Position numbers and translations under genes: made by a program. Under the pieces are notes generated by a model. That model worked only from the letters and a program-made list of their open reading frames with translations. It searched no databases and was not told where the DNA came from. This document shows, piece by piece, positions 1 through 7,493 of a stretch of 39,389 nt of DNA. Position 1 is the first letter of the stretch, and each line of letters opens with the position of its first letter. Origin of the DNA: Actinomycetota bacterium (GTDB taxonomy: Bacteria; Actinomycetota; Actinomycetes; S36-B12). The stretch lies in contig JAFMFD010000013.1 in the NCBI GenBank assembly GCA_017856385.1, positions 1 to 39,389 on the forward strand, in the 5' to 3' direction.

Positions 1-2019
1 CCGCAGGAGTTCCTGGCCAAGATCCCGGCGGTGGAGCCCATGATGTCCGGGTACAAGGGCACGTCGTCGTTCATCCCGCCGGCGGTGGCCAACGCGAAGG
101 ACAAGCGCGGGTGCAACCTGCGCCAGCGCATGCTGATCTCTGCGGCCTACACCAAGCCCAAGGTCGGCAAGAAGTGCGCGCTGACCGGCGGTGTGTGGTG
201 GGTCGACGGCGGGACCAAGAAGGTGACGAGGGCGAAGGACGTCACCTTCACCACGGCGCTGACCCTCGCTGAGGCGTGGGGTCAGGGTGCATCGCAGTGG
301 ACCCCGCAGCAGCGGCTGGCCTGGGCCACGCAGGTTGAACGCTCCACACCCGCCGCGGGCGTGCAGACCCGGGCCAAGGCTGTGTCGGCCCTCGCGGCCA
401 CGCAGCAGGTCATCAGCGAGGCGACCAAGAAGGAGGCCGAGGCGCAGGTCGCCCTGGAGGACCGGAAGATCGAGGTCATCCTCTACATGACCTACTGCAA
501 TCGAGGCCTGTTCACACTGGCGGCAATGGCGACGAATGTGTTCATTGTGGGCATCTGCAGCCAGAAGTGGACTGATGAGCAGGTGAAGGCGATCCTGAGC
601 GCGGACGATGTGCTCGAGCGGATCTGCTGGCGTGAGGGCAATCGCATGTTCAACGTCGTCTCCTGGGGCCTCTCGCTCGCGCCCGATGACCTCGAGCGCC
701 TTGACGCCATCACCGGCATCTGCCAGGAGGTGGGCGTGCTCTCGGGCGCCTACATCATCGGGATGGCGTCCGAGGAGTACAAGATCGCCCGGATACCGCA
801 GCCCACGACGGTGACGACATCCGTGATCGACCCCGATGGAGTCGACCGGGGGACCACCGTCGTGAAGGTACCGTTCCAGGACTACTCGGGCCAGGCGACC
901 ACGCCCCTGATCACCAGCGAGCTCTTCGGCGTGGCGGCCCCGGTCGACTGGGGTGATCCGGGAGTCCCGACCGGGTACCTGCGCCTGTGGGATGCGGGTG
1001 TCTCGTGGCGGCAGATGCAGCCATCGAAGGACGGGCCCATCGACTGGACCAAGCTCGATGCCACGATGGCGATGGCGTCACGCATCGGCGCGAAGGTGAT
1101 GTACGTCCTCGGCGACACCCCCGGCTGGGCCAACGGCGGCAAGAGCGGCGCCACGCCGCCGACCAACCTCGATGATGCGACGAGGTTCATCAGTCAGGTC
1201 TGCAGTCGTTACAAGGGCTCCACGCCCATTCATGCCTACGAGGCCTGGAACGAGGGCAACCTCGAGACCTTCTGGACCGGGTCCATGTCCGATCTTGCAG
1301 AACTGACGTCGCGCCTGGATCGGACATTGAGCACCTGCGGATCGGGGAACCTCTACGCGTCCAGCACCGGCACGCGTTCGACCAACGCCTTCGCCACGAA
1401 GTACCCCGAGTACCTGCGCCAGCTCGAGGCACGCTTTTGGCCCATCGACGGCTACACCGTCCACTCGTATCCGGCCGCTGATGGTGGTCCCGCGCAGCGG
1501 ATCGAGGAGATCGCCCAGTTCAAGACCCTGCTCGCGCAGAACCGAGCGCCGGTCAAGCCGATCCTCGACACCGAGCTGAACTACGGGCTTGCGGGGCTGG
1601 GGCAGGATCGCCGTGCGATCGATCCGAGCACCGGTGCTGCCTACCTCTCGCAGTCGTTCATCCAGTCGGTGCAGTACGGCGTGGACTCGCTGTTCTGGTT
1701 CCTGTGGACGCAGGCCGACTACGACAAGCTGGGTATCCAGCTCAATGCCGGCACCCCGCAGACGATCCAGGCGTGGAAGCAGACGTACTCGTGGCTGGTG
1801 GGCCGGCAGATGACGCGCTGCGCGGACGGCCTTGTCGTTCAGGCGTGCCAGCTGACAGGGGCGAAGGGCAACATCACCCTGCTGTGGACGAAGGGTCCGG
1901 AGGTGTCGGTCGACGTGACCGGGCTCGGCAGCACCGTCCAGTACCTCGACGGCACGTCACTGTCGATCGGATCCTCCAAGACCATCGGCCTGGGCATCGC
2001 CCCGGTGGCGGTCTCCTGA
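1..2019 (+). CDS. Secreted dead-HNH / glycoside hydrolase-like protein, copy 1 (5' partial)
   Basis: The reading frame is open from base 1, and the first residues (PQEFLAKIP) align with the region after the signal peptide in the complete copy downstream, so the true start lies before the window. Two parts are visible. An N-terminal part (about bases 40-330) matches the secreted HNH nuclease at 8875-9765 around RGC, KCAL and AWGQGA, but the nuclease motif DIDH is replaced by TFTT (bases 244-255). The C-terminal part (about bases 930-1830) looks like a clan GH-A barrel: WNEGN (acid/base Glu at 1252-1254) and LDTELNYG (nucleophile Glu at 1573-1575), with conserved VHSYP between them. A middle segment (about 450-800) is family-specific. 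Export is inferred from the sister copy. The sugar substrate cannot be told from sequence. Confidence 0.85.
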   Translation, partial: PQEFLAKIPAVEPMMSGYKGTSSFIPPAVANAKDKRGCNLRQRMLISAAYTKPKVGKKCALTGGVWWVDGGTKKVTRAKDVTFTTALTLAEAWGQGASQWTPQQRLAWATQVERSTPAAGVQTRAKAVSALAATQQVISEATKKEAEAQVALEDRKIEVILYMTYCNRGLFTLAAMATNVFIVGICSQKWTDEQVKAILSADDVLERICWREGNRMFNVVSWGLSLAPDDLERLDAITGICQEVGVLSGAYIIGMASEEYKIARIPQPTTVTTSVIDPDGVDRGTTVVKVPFQDYSGQATTPLITSELFGVAAPVDWGDPGVPTGYLRLWDAGVSWRQMQPSKDGPIDWTKLDATMAMASRIGAKVMYVLGDTPGWANGGKSGATPPTNLDDATRFISQVCSRYKGSTPIHAYEAWNEGNLETFWTGSMSDLAELTSRLDRTLSTCGSGNLYASSTGTRSTNAFATKYPEYLRQLEARFWPIDGYTVHSYPAADGGPAQRIEEIAQFKTLLAQNRAPVKPILDTELNYGLAGLGQDRRAIDPSTGAAYLSQSFIQSVQYGVDSLFWFLWTQADYDKLGIQLNAGTPQTIQAWKQTYSWLVGRQMTRCADGLVVQACQLTGAKGNITLLWTKGPEVSVDVTGLGSTVQYLDGTSLSIGSSKTIGLGIAPVAVS

Positions 2020-2107
2020 CCGTCGCTGCCCGATGTGGGCGCAGTTCCTCGGGGGCGGTCCGGGGAGAGTCGCTCGGCGATGGTGCGATCCGTGACACCA
2101 TGCGTCG

Positions 2108-4258
2108 GTGACGCGACGCGTAGGCGGCCGGTGGGCTGCGACAGCACTGACCTCCGCACTCCTGCTGGGAGCTCTTCCCTCGCAGGCTGCGGCGGCACCG
2201 GTGATCGATGCGGGAGGAGCGGCAGAGCGTGCGCGCCCGACGGCCCAGACGAGAGTCTCCGGCTCGGTCGCTGAGTTCATCCAGCAGATCCCCGGCATCG
2301 TGCCGATCAAGGCCGGCTACAAGGGAACCAGTTCGTTCATCCCCCCGGCGATCGCCAAGGGCAAGGACAAGCGCGGGTGCAACCTGCGTCAGCGCATGCT
2401 CATCCAGTCCGCATTCGTGGCGCCGAAGGTCGGCCGCAAGTGCGCCCTTAAGGGCGGGGTCTGGTACGTCAACAACGGAACGAAGCGGGTGACCAGGGCG
2501 AAGGACGTCGCCTTCAGCCCCACCATGTCCCTGAGCGATGCCTGGGGCCAGGGGGCATCGCAGTGGACCCCGGCGCAGCGACTGGCCTGGGCCACCCAGG
2601 TGGCCAAGCCCGGCCCGGCGAAGCGGGCTAAGGCGGCGACGTACCAGCAGGCGACGCAGCAGCTCATCTTCGCGTCCGACCTGGAGACGGCCTCGAATCT
2701 GGCGAGCGCGACTGCCACGGCTATGTCTGACGCAGAGCTGTACACCAAGTTCTGCAAGCGCGGCATCGCGACGCTCCTGTTCCTTGCCAGCAATCCCTCG
2801 ATGATCGCCCTGTGCTCGAGGTCGGACAGTGACGTGTGGTCTGCCCTGGAGGTCGCCGACGACCTCGAGAGCTTCTGCATGGCTTTCGTCTCCCGCGTCC
2901 TGAACGTGAGGTCGTGGGGTCTGTCCCTGTCGCCTCAGGAACTCCAGCTCCTGGAGGCGACCAGCTCCAAATGCGGGTTCTCGACCCTCTACTACCTGCT
3001 CCTCCTGGCCTCAGCCGAGAACGGCATCATCCCCATCCCGCAGCCACAGGCGGTGAGCACCACGGTCGATGGCGTCACCGCATCGGAGAGCGTGGTGACG
3101 CTGCCGTTCCGGGACTTCCATCCGTCGAGAGGTGGACTCCCGTTAGGACCAGAGCTCTTCGGTGTGGCTGCCCCGGTGGACTGGGGTGAGCCGGGTGTGC
3201 AGACAGACTACCTGCGCCTGTGGGACGCCGGCGTCAGTTGGCGCCAGATGCAGCCGTCGAAGGACGGGCCGATCGACTGGGAGAAGCTCGACCTGACCAT
3301 GGCGATGGCCGAGAAGATCGGCGCGAAGGTCATGTACGTCCTTGGTGACACGCCAGCGTGGGCGAACGGCGGCAAGAGCGGGGCGACACCTCCGACCGAC
3401 CTGGGCGACGCGGCGACGTTCGCCGGCCAGGTGTGCTCCCGCTACAAGGTCACCAATCCCATCACGTCGTTCGAGGTGTGGAACGAGGGGAATCTGACGA
3501 CCTTCTGGACCGGCACGATGGAGGAGCTCGCAGATCTGACAGCGAAGGTCAGCGCGGCCTTGGAGGCCTGCCGTGGGGGGACGATGGTGTTGGCCTCGTC
3601 GACCGGCACCCGGGCGAGCAATGCCTTCGTGACGAACTACCCGGCCTACCTCAAGGCGCTGGCGGCCAGGGACTGGCCGGTCGACGGCTTCACCGTCCAC
3701 TCGTACCCGTCGGCCAGCGGGGGCCCCGTCCAGCGCGCCGAGGAGATCGCCCAGTTCAAGACCCTGCTCGCGCAGAACAGGGCTCCGCTGAAGCGCCTCC
3801 TCGACACCGAGCTGAACTACGGCCTGGCGGGCCTGGGTGAGGGGCGTCGGGTGATCGATCCGGCCACCGGCGCGGCCTACCTCTCCCAGTCGTTCATCCA
3901 GTCGGTGCAGTACGGGATCGACTCCACGTTCTGGTTCCTGTGGACGCAGGCCGACTACGACAAGCTCGGCATTCAGCTCAATGCCGGCACCCCGCAGACG
4001 ATCACGGCCTGGAACCAGACCCGCTCGTGGCTGCTGAACCGGACCATGGAGCAGTGCGCGAGCGGCCAGGGCGTCACCGCCTGCCAGATGTCCGGCGGGA
4101 GCGGCAACCTGTTGCTGCTGTGGACCGATGAGGGGACCAAGCAGGTGAACCTCGGGGGTCTGGGCTCGAGGGTTCAGCAGCTTGATGGCTCGGTGTCCTC
4201 CGTGCCGGCCAGCAGGGTGATCACGGTGGGAATCGCCCCGGTGGCCGTCCTGCCATAG
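2108..4258 (+). CDS. Secreted dead-HNH / glycoside hydrolase-like protein, copy 2
   Basis: This is a 716-residue tandem paralogue of the preceding gene, starting at GTG 88 bases after it. Residues 1-30 form a signal peptide (arginines, then a hydrophobic run ending AAAA). Residues 70-165 align with HNH/DUF1524 nucleases: RGC (Cys91), KCAL (Cys112), GGVWY and DAWGQGA are kept, but the catalytic D-x-D-H positions are Ala135, Ser137 and Pro138, so nuclease activity is not expected. Residues 350-640 resemble a clan GH-A hydrolase, with Glu460 in WNEGN as likely acid/base and Glu568 in DTELNYG as likely nucleophile. The two copies are very similar in the barrel and diverge in the middle (residues 170-330). 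The likely role is extracellular glycan binding or cleavage; the exact family and substrate are unknown. Confidence 0.87.
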   Translation: MTRRVGGRWAATALTSALLLGALPSQAAAAPVIDAGGAAERARPTAQTRVSGSVAEFIQQIPGIVPIKAGYKGTSSFIPPAIAKGKDKRGCNLRQRMLIQSAFVAPKVGRKCALKGGVWYVNNGTKRVTRAKDVAFSPTMSLSDAWGQGASQWTPAQRLAWATQVAKPGPAKRAKAATYQQATQQLIFASDLETASNLASATATAMSDAELYTKFCKRGIATLLFLASNPSMIALCSRSDSDVWSALEVADDLESFCMAFVSRVLNVRSWGLSLSPQELQLLEATSSKCGFSTLYYLLLLASAENGIIPIPQPQAVSTTVDGVTASESVVTLPFRDFHPSRGGLPLGPELFGVAAPVDWGEPGVQTDYLRLWDAGVSWRQMQPSKDGPIDWEKLDLTMAMAEKIGAKVMYVLGDTPAWANGGKSGATPPTDLGDAATFAGQVCSRYKVTNPITSFEVWNEGNLTTFWTGTMEELADLTAKVSAALEACRGGTMVLASSTGTRASNAFVTNYPAYLKALAARDWPVDGFTVHSYPSASGGPVQRAEEIAQFKTLLAQNRAPLKRLLDTELNYGLAGLGEGRRVIDPATGAAYLSQSFIQSVQYGIDSTFWFLWTQADYDKLGIQLNAGTPQTITAWNQTRSWLLNRTMEQCASGQGVTACQMSGGSGNLLLLWTDEGTKQVNLGGLGSRVQQLDGSVSSVPASRVITVGIAPVAVLP

Positions 4259-4266
4259 TTGGGGGC

Positions 4267-4812
4267 ATGGCTCCGAACACCCTCATGTTCCTCCGCCATG
4301 CGGAGAAGCCGGGCGAGCACGGCCAGGGGGTCGACCAGCGCGGTGAGCCGGACCCCCATTCGCTGTCGGTGCGCGGCTGGACGAGGGCCGGTGCGCTGGC
4401 CGCGCTCTTCGACCATGTGCCGTCGCCCAACCGGCCGGGCCTGGCTCGCCCGGAGCGAGTCCTGGCCACCAAGCCGACCCACGAGTACCGGAGCAAGCGC
4501 GAGCGGGACACGGCATCGCCGACCGCCGAACGGCTGGCGGTCCAGATCGAGGACGGGTTCAGCCACGAGGACGGCAAGCTGGCCGCGCACAGCCTGCTCG
4601 GCGACGATCGCGATGCCCTCGTCGTGTGGCACCACGGGAGCATGCCTGCCCTGCTGCGTGAGTTCCCGCTGTCGGATGCGTCGACGATCCCCGACGCGTG
4701 GCCCGACGACCGCTTCGACCTGGTGTGGGTGCTGACCCGAGGTGAGGAGGGCACGTACTCCTTTTCCCAAATGGCACAGGACCTGCTCGCAGACGACGGC
4801 GCGTCACCATGA
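4267..4812 (+). CDS. Histidine phosphatase-like (SixA/PGM fold) protein
   Basis: A 181-residue cytoplasmic protein. It opens with LMFLRHAEKP, the RH(A/G)E signature whose histidine (His11) is the phosphorylated nucleophile of the histidine phosphatase superfamily. A second conserved histidine is expected late in the fold and is present as VVWHHGS (His122/His123). Arginines between them (HEYRSKRERD) could bind phosphate. The ATG lies 8 bases after the preceding stop and has a GGGGG run just upstream as a possible ribosome site. Its 3' end overlaps the next gene by 4 bases (ATGA), so the two are probably translated together. The substrate is unknown; the RHAEKP form is common in small phosphatases of uncertain target. 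Confidence 0.75.
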   Translation: MAPNTLMFLRHAEKPGEHGQGVDQRGEPDPHSLSVRGWTRAGALAALFDHVPSPNRPGLARPERVLATKPTHEYRSKRERDTASPTAERLAVQIEDGFSHEDGKLAAHSLLGDDRDALVVWHHGSMPALLREFPLSDASTIPDAWPDDRFDLVWVLTRGEEGTYSFSQMAQDLLADDGASP

Positions 4813-5180
4813 ACGACGACGTCCTGCTGGAGGCGCGCGAGGCCTTCGCGAGGGGCCGGGCTGACGAGGCCCTGCAGGAGGCCTGGCAGATGACGATGCC
4901 CGCAGTTCTCGGTCAGGACGCTGAGCAGCTCGCCCGGTCAGCGGCGTTCGCCGAGGAGGTGGCGTGCGCCACGTCCGGGGGGACCCAGAAGGAGGCCCGC
5001 CAGTACGCGGCCTACTGGTCGGCCTGCATCGAGGAGCCGCGTGACCGGCAGGGGACCGCATGGAACATCAAGAGCTGGTTCCGCCGGGCTCCGCGGGAGC
5101 GGCGGTATCCGTGCCCGCAGTGCGCTGAACTCATCCTCGTCGATGCCAAGGTGTGCCGATTCTGCGGACACGGGCTGTGA
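4809..5180 (+). CDS. Small protein with C-terminal zinc ribbon
   Basis: A 123-residue protein starting at an ATG that overlaps the previous stop (ATGA). The first 90 residues are mostly helical and charged, with no recognised family. The last 25 residues carry two Cys-x2-Cys knuckles (CPQC and CRFC) 15 residues apart, the pattern of a zinc ribbon of the kind found at the ends of small regulatory or adaptor proteins. No signal peptide or membrane segment is seen. Its position between a phosphatase-like gene and a membrane glycosyltransferase, with overlaps on both sides, argues for one transcript. The function is not known. Confidence 0.7.
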   Translation: MNDDVLLEAREAFARGRADEALQEAWQMTMPAVLGQDAEQLARSAAFAEEVACATSGGTQKEARQYAAYWSACIEEPRDRQGTAWNIKSWFRRAPRERRYPCPQCAELILVDAKVCRFCGHGL

Positions 5181-6628
5181 CGACCCTGGCACCGAGTCCG
5201 CGGCGGCGGATGCTTCCGTCCGGTCAGGGGCGCACGCTCGGCCGGCTCGTGGTGGTGCTCGTCGTCCTCGTCCCCCTGGCCATCGCGTGGATCACGGCGT
5301 TCGCCGCGAAGTACCTCGACGGTGACCCGTTCAATCCGGAGCCGCTGGTCTTCGCGCTGCCCGGCGTGACCATCCTGACCATCAACGAGGCGCCGCGCAT
5401 CGAGCTGTTCGTGCTGGCTGGCGTGGGCCTGACGATCGTGGTGCTGGGAGCCGTCGTGCTCGAGGGACTGGCCTCGCTGCGGGTGCTGTATCCGCTGCGC
5501 AACCGCCTACCGTTTGTGCTGCCACCCTCCGCGGAGAGATCCGAGCCCACCGTCGTCGTCGTGCTGCCTGCTCACAACGAGGCGGAGACCCTGCCTGCGA
5601 CGCTGGCCGGACTCGCGGCCCAGACACATCGACCTGATCGCATCGTGGTCGCGGCCGACAACTGCCAGGACGGGACGGAGGCGGTGGCCCGCGCACTCGG
5701 TGCGGAGGTGTACGTGACCGAGGGCAACACCGATCGCAAGGCGGGGGCCCTCAACCAGGTGCTCACGCGACTCCTGCCGACGCTTCGCCAGCAGGATCTC
5801 GTCCTCGTCGCGGACGCCGACACCGTCCTCAACCCAGACTTCCTGGCGAACGGCCTCGCGGCGATGCAGGCCGATCCGGGGATCGATGCCATCGGGGGCC
5901 TCTTCTACGGCGACTCCGGATCAGGACTGCTGGGGCAGTTCCAGCGGAACGAGTACGAGCGGTACCAGTTGCAGATCAAGCAGCGGAAGGGTCGTGTCTT
6001 CGTGCTCACCGGCACGGCATCGATGTTCCGTGCGGAGACCTTGGCCGACGTCGCGCAGGCGCGAGGCACCCTGCTCCCGGGGCGGTCGGGCGACATCTAC
6101 GACGCTTCGGCCATCACCGAGGACAACGAGCTGACGCTGGCCCTGAAGACGCTCGGGTGCCGCATGACGTCGCCGGTCGGCTGCACGGTCGCGACGGAGA
6201 TCATGCCGACCTGGCGGGCGCTGTGGACCCAGCGCAAGCGGTGGCAGCGAGGAGCGCTCGAGAACCTCGGCTCGTACGGCTTCACCACCGCCACTGTCCG
6301 GTACTGGGGCCAGCAGTTCGGCCTCGCCTACGGGGTCATTGCGCTGACGGCGGCGTACGTGCTGCTCCTCATCGCCGCGCTGGCGGCCGACCAGTGGTAC
6401 TGGGTGCCCTTCTGGGTCGCCGTGACCGTCGTCTATGTCGTCGAGCGCGTGCTCACCGTGCTGCGCGGTGGCCCTGCCGCGATGCTCGTCGCCGCACCGC
6501 TCATCCTGGAGATCGCCTACACGTTCTTCCTGCAGGCGGTGTTCGTCTCGGTGCTGTTCGACATCGTGCGGAGGCGCACCGCGAGATGGGGCCATGTGCA
6601 GCGGAAGGGGGTCGTCGATGCCTCCTGA
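5177..6628 (+). CDS. Membrane family 2 glycosyltransferase (processive type)
   Basis: I chose GTG 5177 because it overlaps the upstream stop (GTGA); an in-frame GTG at 5153 is an alternative. The protein is about 483 residues: two N-terminal membrane helices, a GT-A catalytic domain, then three or more C-terminal helices. Family 2 motifs are all present: VVVVLPAHNE at the start of the domain, Asp213-Ala-Asp215 (metal/UDP-sugar binding), the TED motif (Glu315-Asp316) for the catalytic base, and QRKRW at 352-356, the acceptor-site motif of processive enzymes such as cellulose, hyaluronan and poly-N-acetylglucosamine synthases. It therefore probably builds or exports a cell-surface polysaccharide from a nucleotide sugar at the inner membrane face. 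The sugar is not deducible. The last 11 bases overlap the next gene. Confidence 0.88.
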   Translation: MTTLAPSPRRRMLPSGQGRTLGRLVVVLVVLVPLAIAWITAFAAKYLDGDPFNPEPLVFALPGVTILTINEAPRIELFVLAGVGLTIVVLGAVVLEGLASLRVLYPLRNRLPFVLPPSAERSEPTVVVVLPAHNEAETLPATLAGLAAQTHRPDRIVVAADNCQDGTEAVARALGAEVYVTEGNTDRKAGALNQVLTRLLPTLRQQDLVLVADADTVLNPDFLANGLAAMQADPGIDAIGGLFYGDSGSGLLGQFQRNEYERYQLQIKQRKGRVFVLTGTASMFRAETLADVAQARGTLLPGRSGDIYDASAITEDNELTLALKTLGCRMTSPVGCTVATEIMPTWRALWTQRKRWQRGALENLGSYGFTTATVRYWGQQFGLAYGVIALTAAYVLLLIAALAADQWYWVPFWVAVTVVYVVERVLTVLRGGPAAMLVAAPLILEIAYTFFLQAVFVSVLFDIVRRRTARWGHVQRKGVVDAS

Positions 6629-6884
6629 GGTGCTGCTCGCGGGGGTCGTGTTCCCGAGCTCGCTGTTCGAAGAGGAGTGGATGTGGTACCTCGGGGCGTT
6701 CGTGGCGTTCAACACGATCGTGTTCGTCGGCCTTTCCATAGGCAAGTTCATCCCGTGGCCGCCGCAGGCGTCCGCGACCGCGCTCGACGAGCGGCGCAAC
6801 AGGGCCGAGCGCGCTGCGCTGACGGAAGGCCTTGCGCGGGACCGCCAGGAGCCCCCGCCTCCTTGGCCTACTGCACCGGCCTGA
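6618..6884 (+). CDS. Small membrane protein after the glycosyltransferase
   Basis: An 88-residue protein starting at ATG 6618, inside the last codons of the glycosyltransferase in another frame. It has one clear membrane helix (from WMWYLGAFVAF through IVFVGLSIG) followed by a basic and acidic, then proline-rich cytoplasmic-type tail. An 11-base overlap with the upstream gene implies coupled translation, so it may be an accessory subunit of the glycosyltransferase, as small partners are known for other processive synthases; that is inference. Its 3' end overlaps the converging gene on the other strand by 17 bases. No family is recognised. Confidence 0.6.
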   Translation: MPPEVLLAGVVFPSSLFEEEWMWYLGAFVAFNTIVFVGLSIGKFIPWPPQASATALDERRNRAERAALTEGLARDRQEPPPPWPTAPA

Positions 6885-7407
6885 GCCCCTTGGCGATCTG
6901 CACGAGCTGCTGGCCGGAGACGGGCTTCGGTCCGATGGTCTCGACCCACACCACCGTGTCGGTCAGGGTGCCGACACCCGGAAGCGTCACGGCCAGGTGC
7001 CCTCCATAGCGAGTGACGTCACCGAGGGTGCACTTCTTGCCAGTCGAGGGATCGCAGTAGCCGTAGACGCGCGCCTTGCGCCCCTGCACGGTCGTGGTCA
7101 GCACCAAGGCACCGACGCCGATGTCGCTGGACATCGGGTTGCCCTCACGGATGTTGAAGTTGCGCCCGTTGGAGCGGCCGTACTCGGCGGAGAGGTTCTC
7201 GTCACCGGTGAAGCCGGCGTCGGCGATGGCGCCGCCGACCTGGATCTGCTTCAAGCCGGCGACGTAGGTGGGCTCGTAGACCGTGTAGCGGACACCGACC
7301 TGCATGTCCTCGTAGGGATTGCCGGAGCCCATGGCCAGGGCCGGGGCGGCCGTGGCCAGCAGGGCGACGGACGTGATGCCGGCGACGACGGCGCTGCGGA
7401 TTCCCAT
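6868..7407 (-). CDS. Secreted protein of unknown function
   Basis: A 179-residue protein with a standard signal peptide (residues 1-25: short basic start, hydrophobic core, cleavage after APALA). The mature part is beta-rich, with repeated glycine-containing strands and a single cysteine pair (GYCDPSTGKKC) that probably forms a disulfide outside the cell. The start is supported by GAGAGGTG about 7 bases upstream and a TACTCT box 31 bases upstream. It is transcribed divergently from alkB and converges on the small membrane protein with a 17-base overlap. I do not recognise the family. Confidence 0.7.
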   Translation of the reverse strand: MGIRSAVVAGITSVALLATAAPALAMGSGNPYEDMQVGVRYTVYEPTYVAGLKQIQVGGAIADAGFTGDENLSAEYGRSNGRNFNIREGNPMSSDIGVGALVLTTTVQGRKARVYGYCDPSTGKKCTLGDVTRYGGHLAVTLPGVGTLTDTVVWVETIGPKPVSGQQLVQIAKGLRPVQ

Positions 7408-7437
7408 GAAGGCACCTCTCTGGTTGGGGGTGATCCC

Positions 7438-7443
7438 AGAGTA
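7438..7443 (-). promoter_or_regulatory. -10-like box for the secreted protein
   Basis: TACTCT on the minus strand, followed by a leader of about 25 bases with a GAGAGGTG ribosome site and the ATG at 7407. No good -35 element was found. It sits back to back with the alkB promoter. Confidence 0.45.
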
Positions 7444-7457
7444 GGGGCTGTGAGCGC

Positions 7458-7486
7458 TTGCGCGCGGTGCCCACGCTGCCTACCGT
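7458..7486 (+). promoter_or_regulatory. alkB promoter (leaderless type)
   Basis: TTGCGC at 7458-7463 and TACCGT at 7481-7486 are 17 bases apart, the usual spacing for the main sigma factor. The ATG at 7494 begins 7 bases after the -10 box, where transcription itself should start, and no ribosome site lies between. A leaderless mRNA is therefore likely. Confidence 0.6.
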
Positions 7487-7493
7487 CATTGCC

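Noticed and set aside
5921-6949. 342-codon minus-strand open frame
   Set aside because: Antisense to the glycosyltransferase gene, with no recognisable domain or ribosome site.
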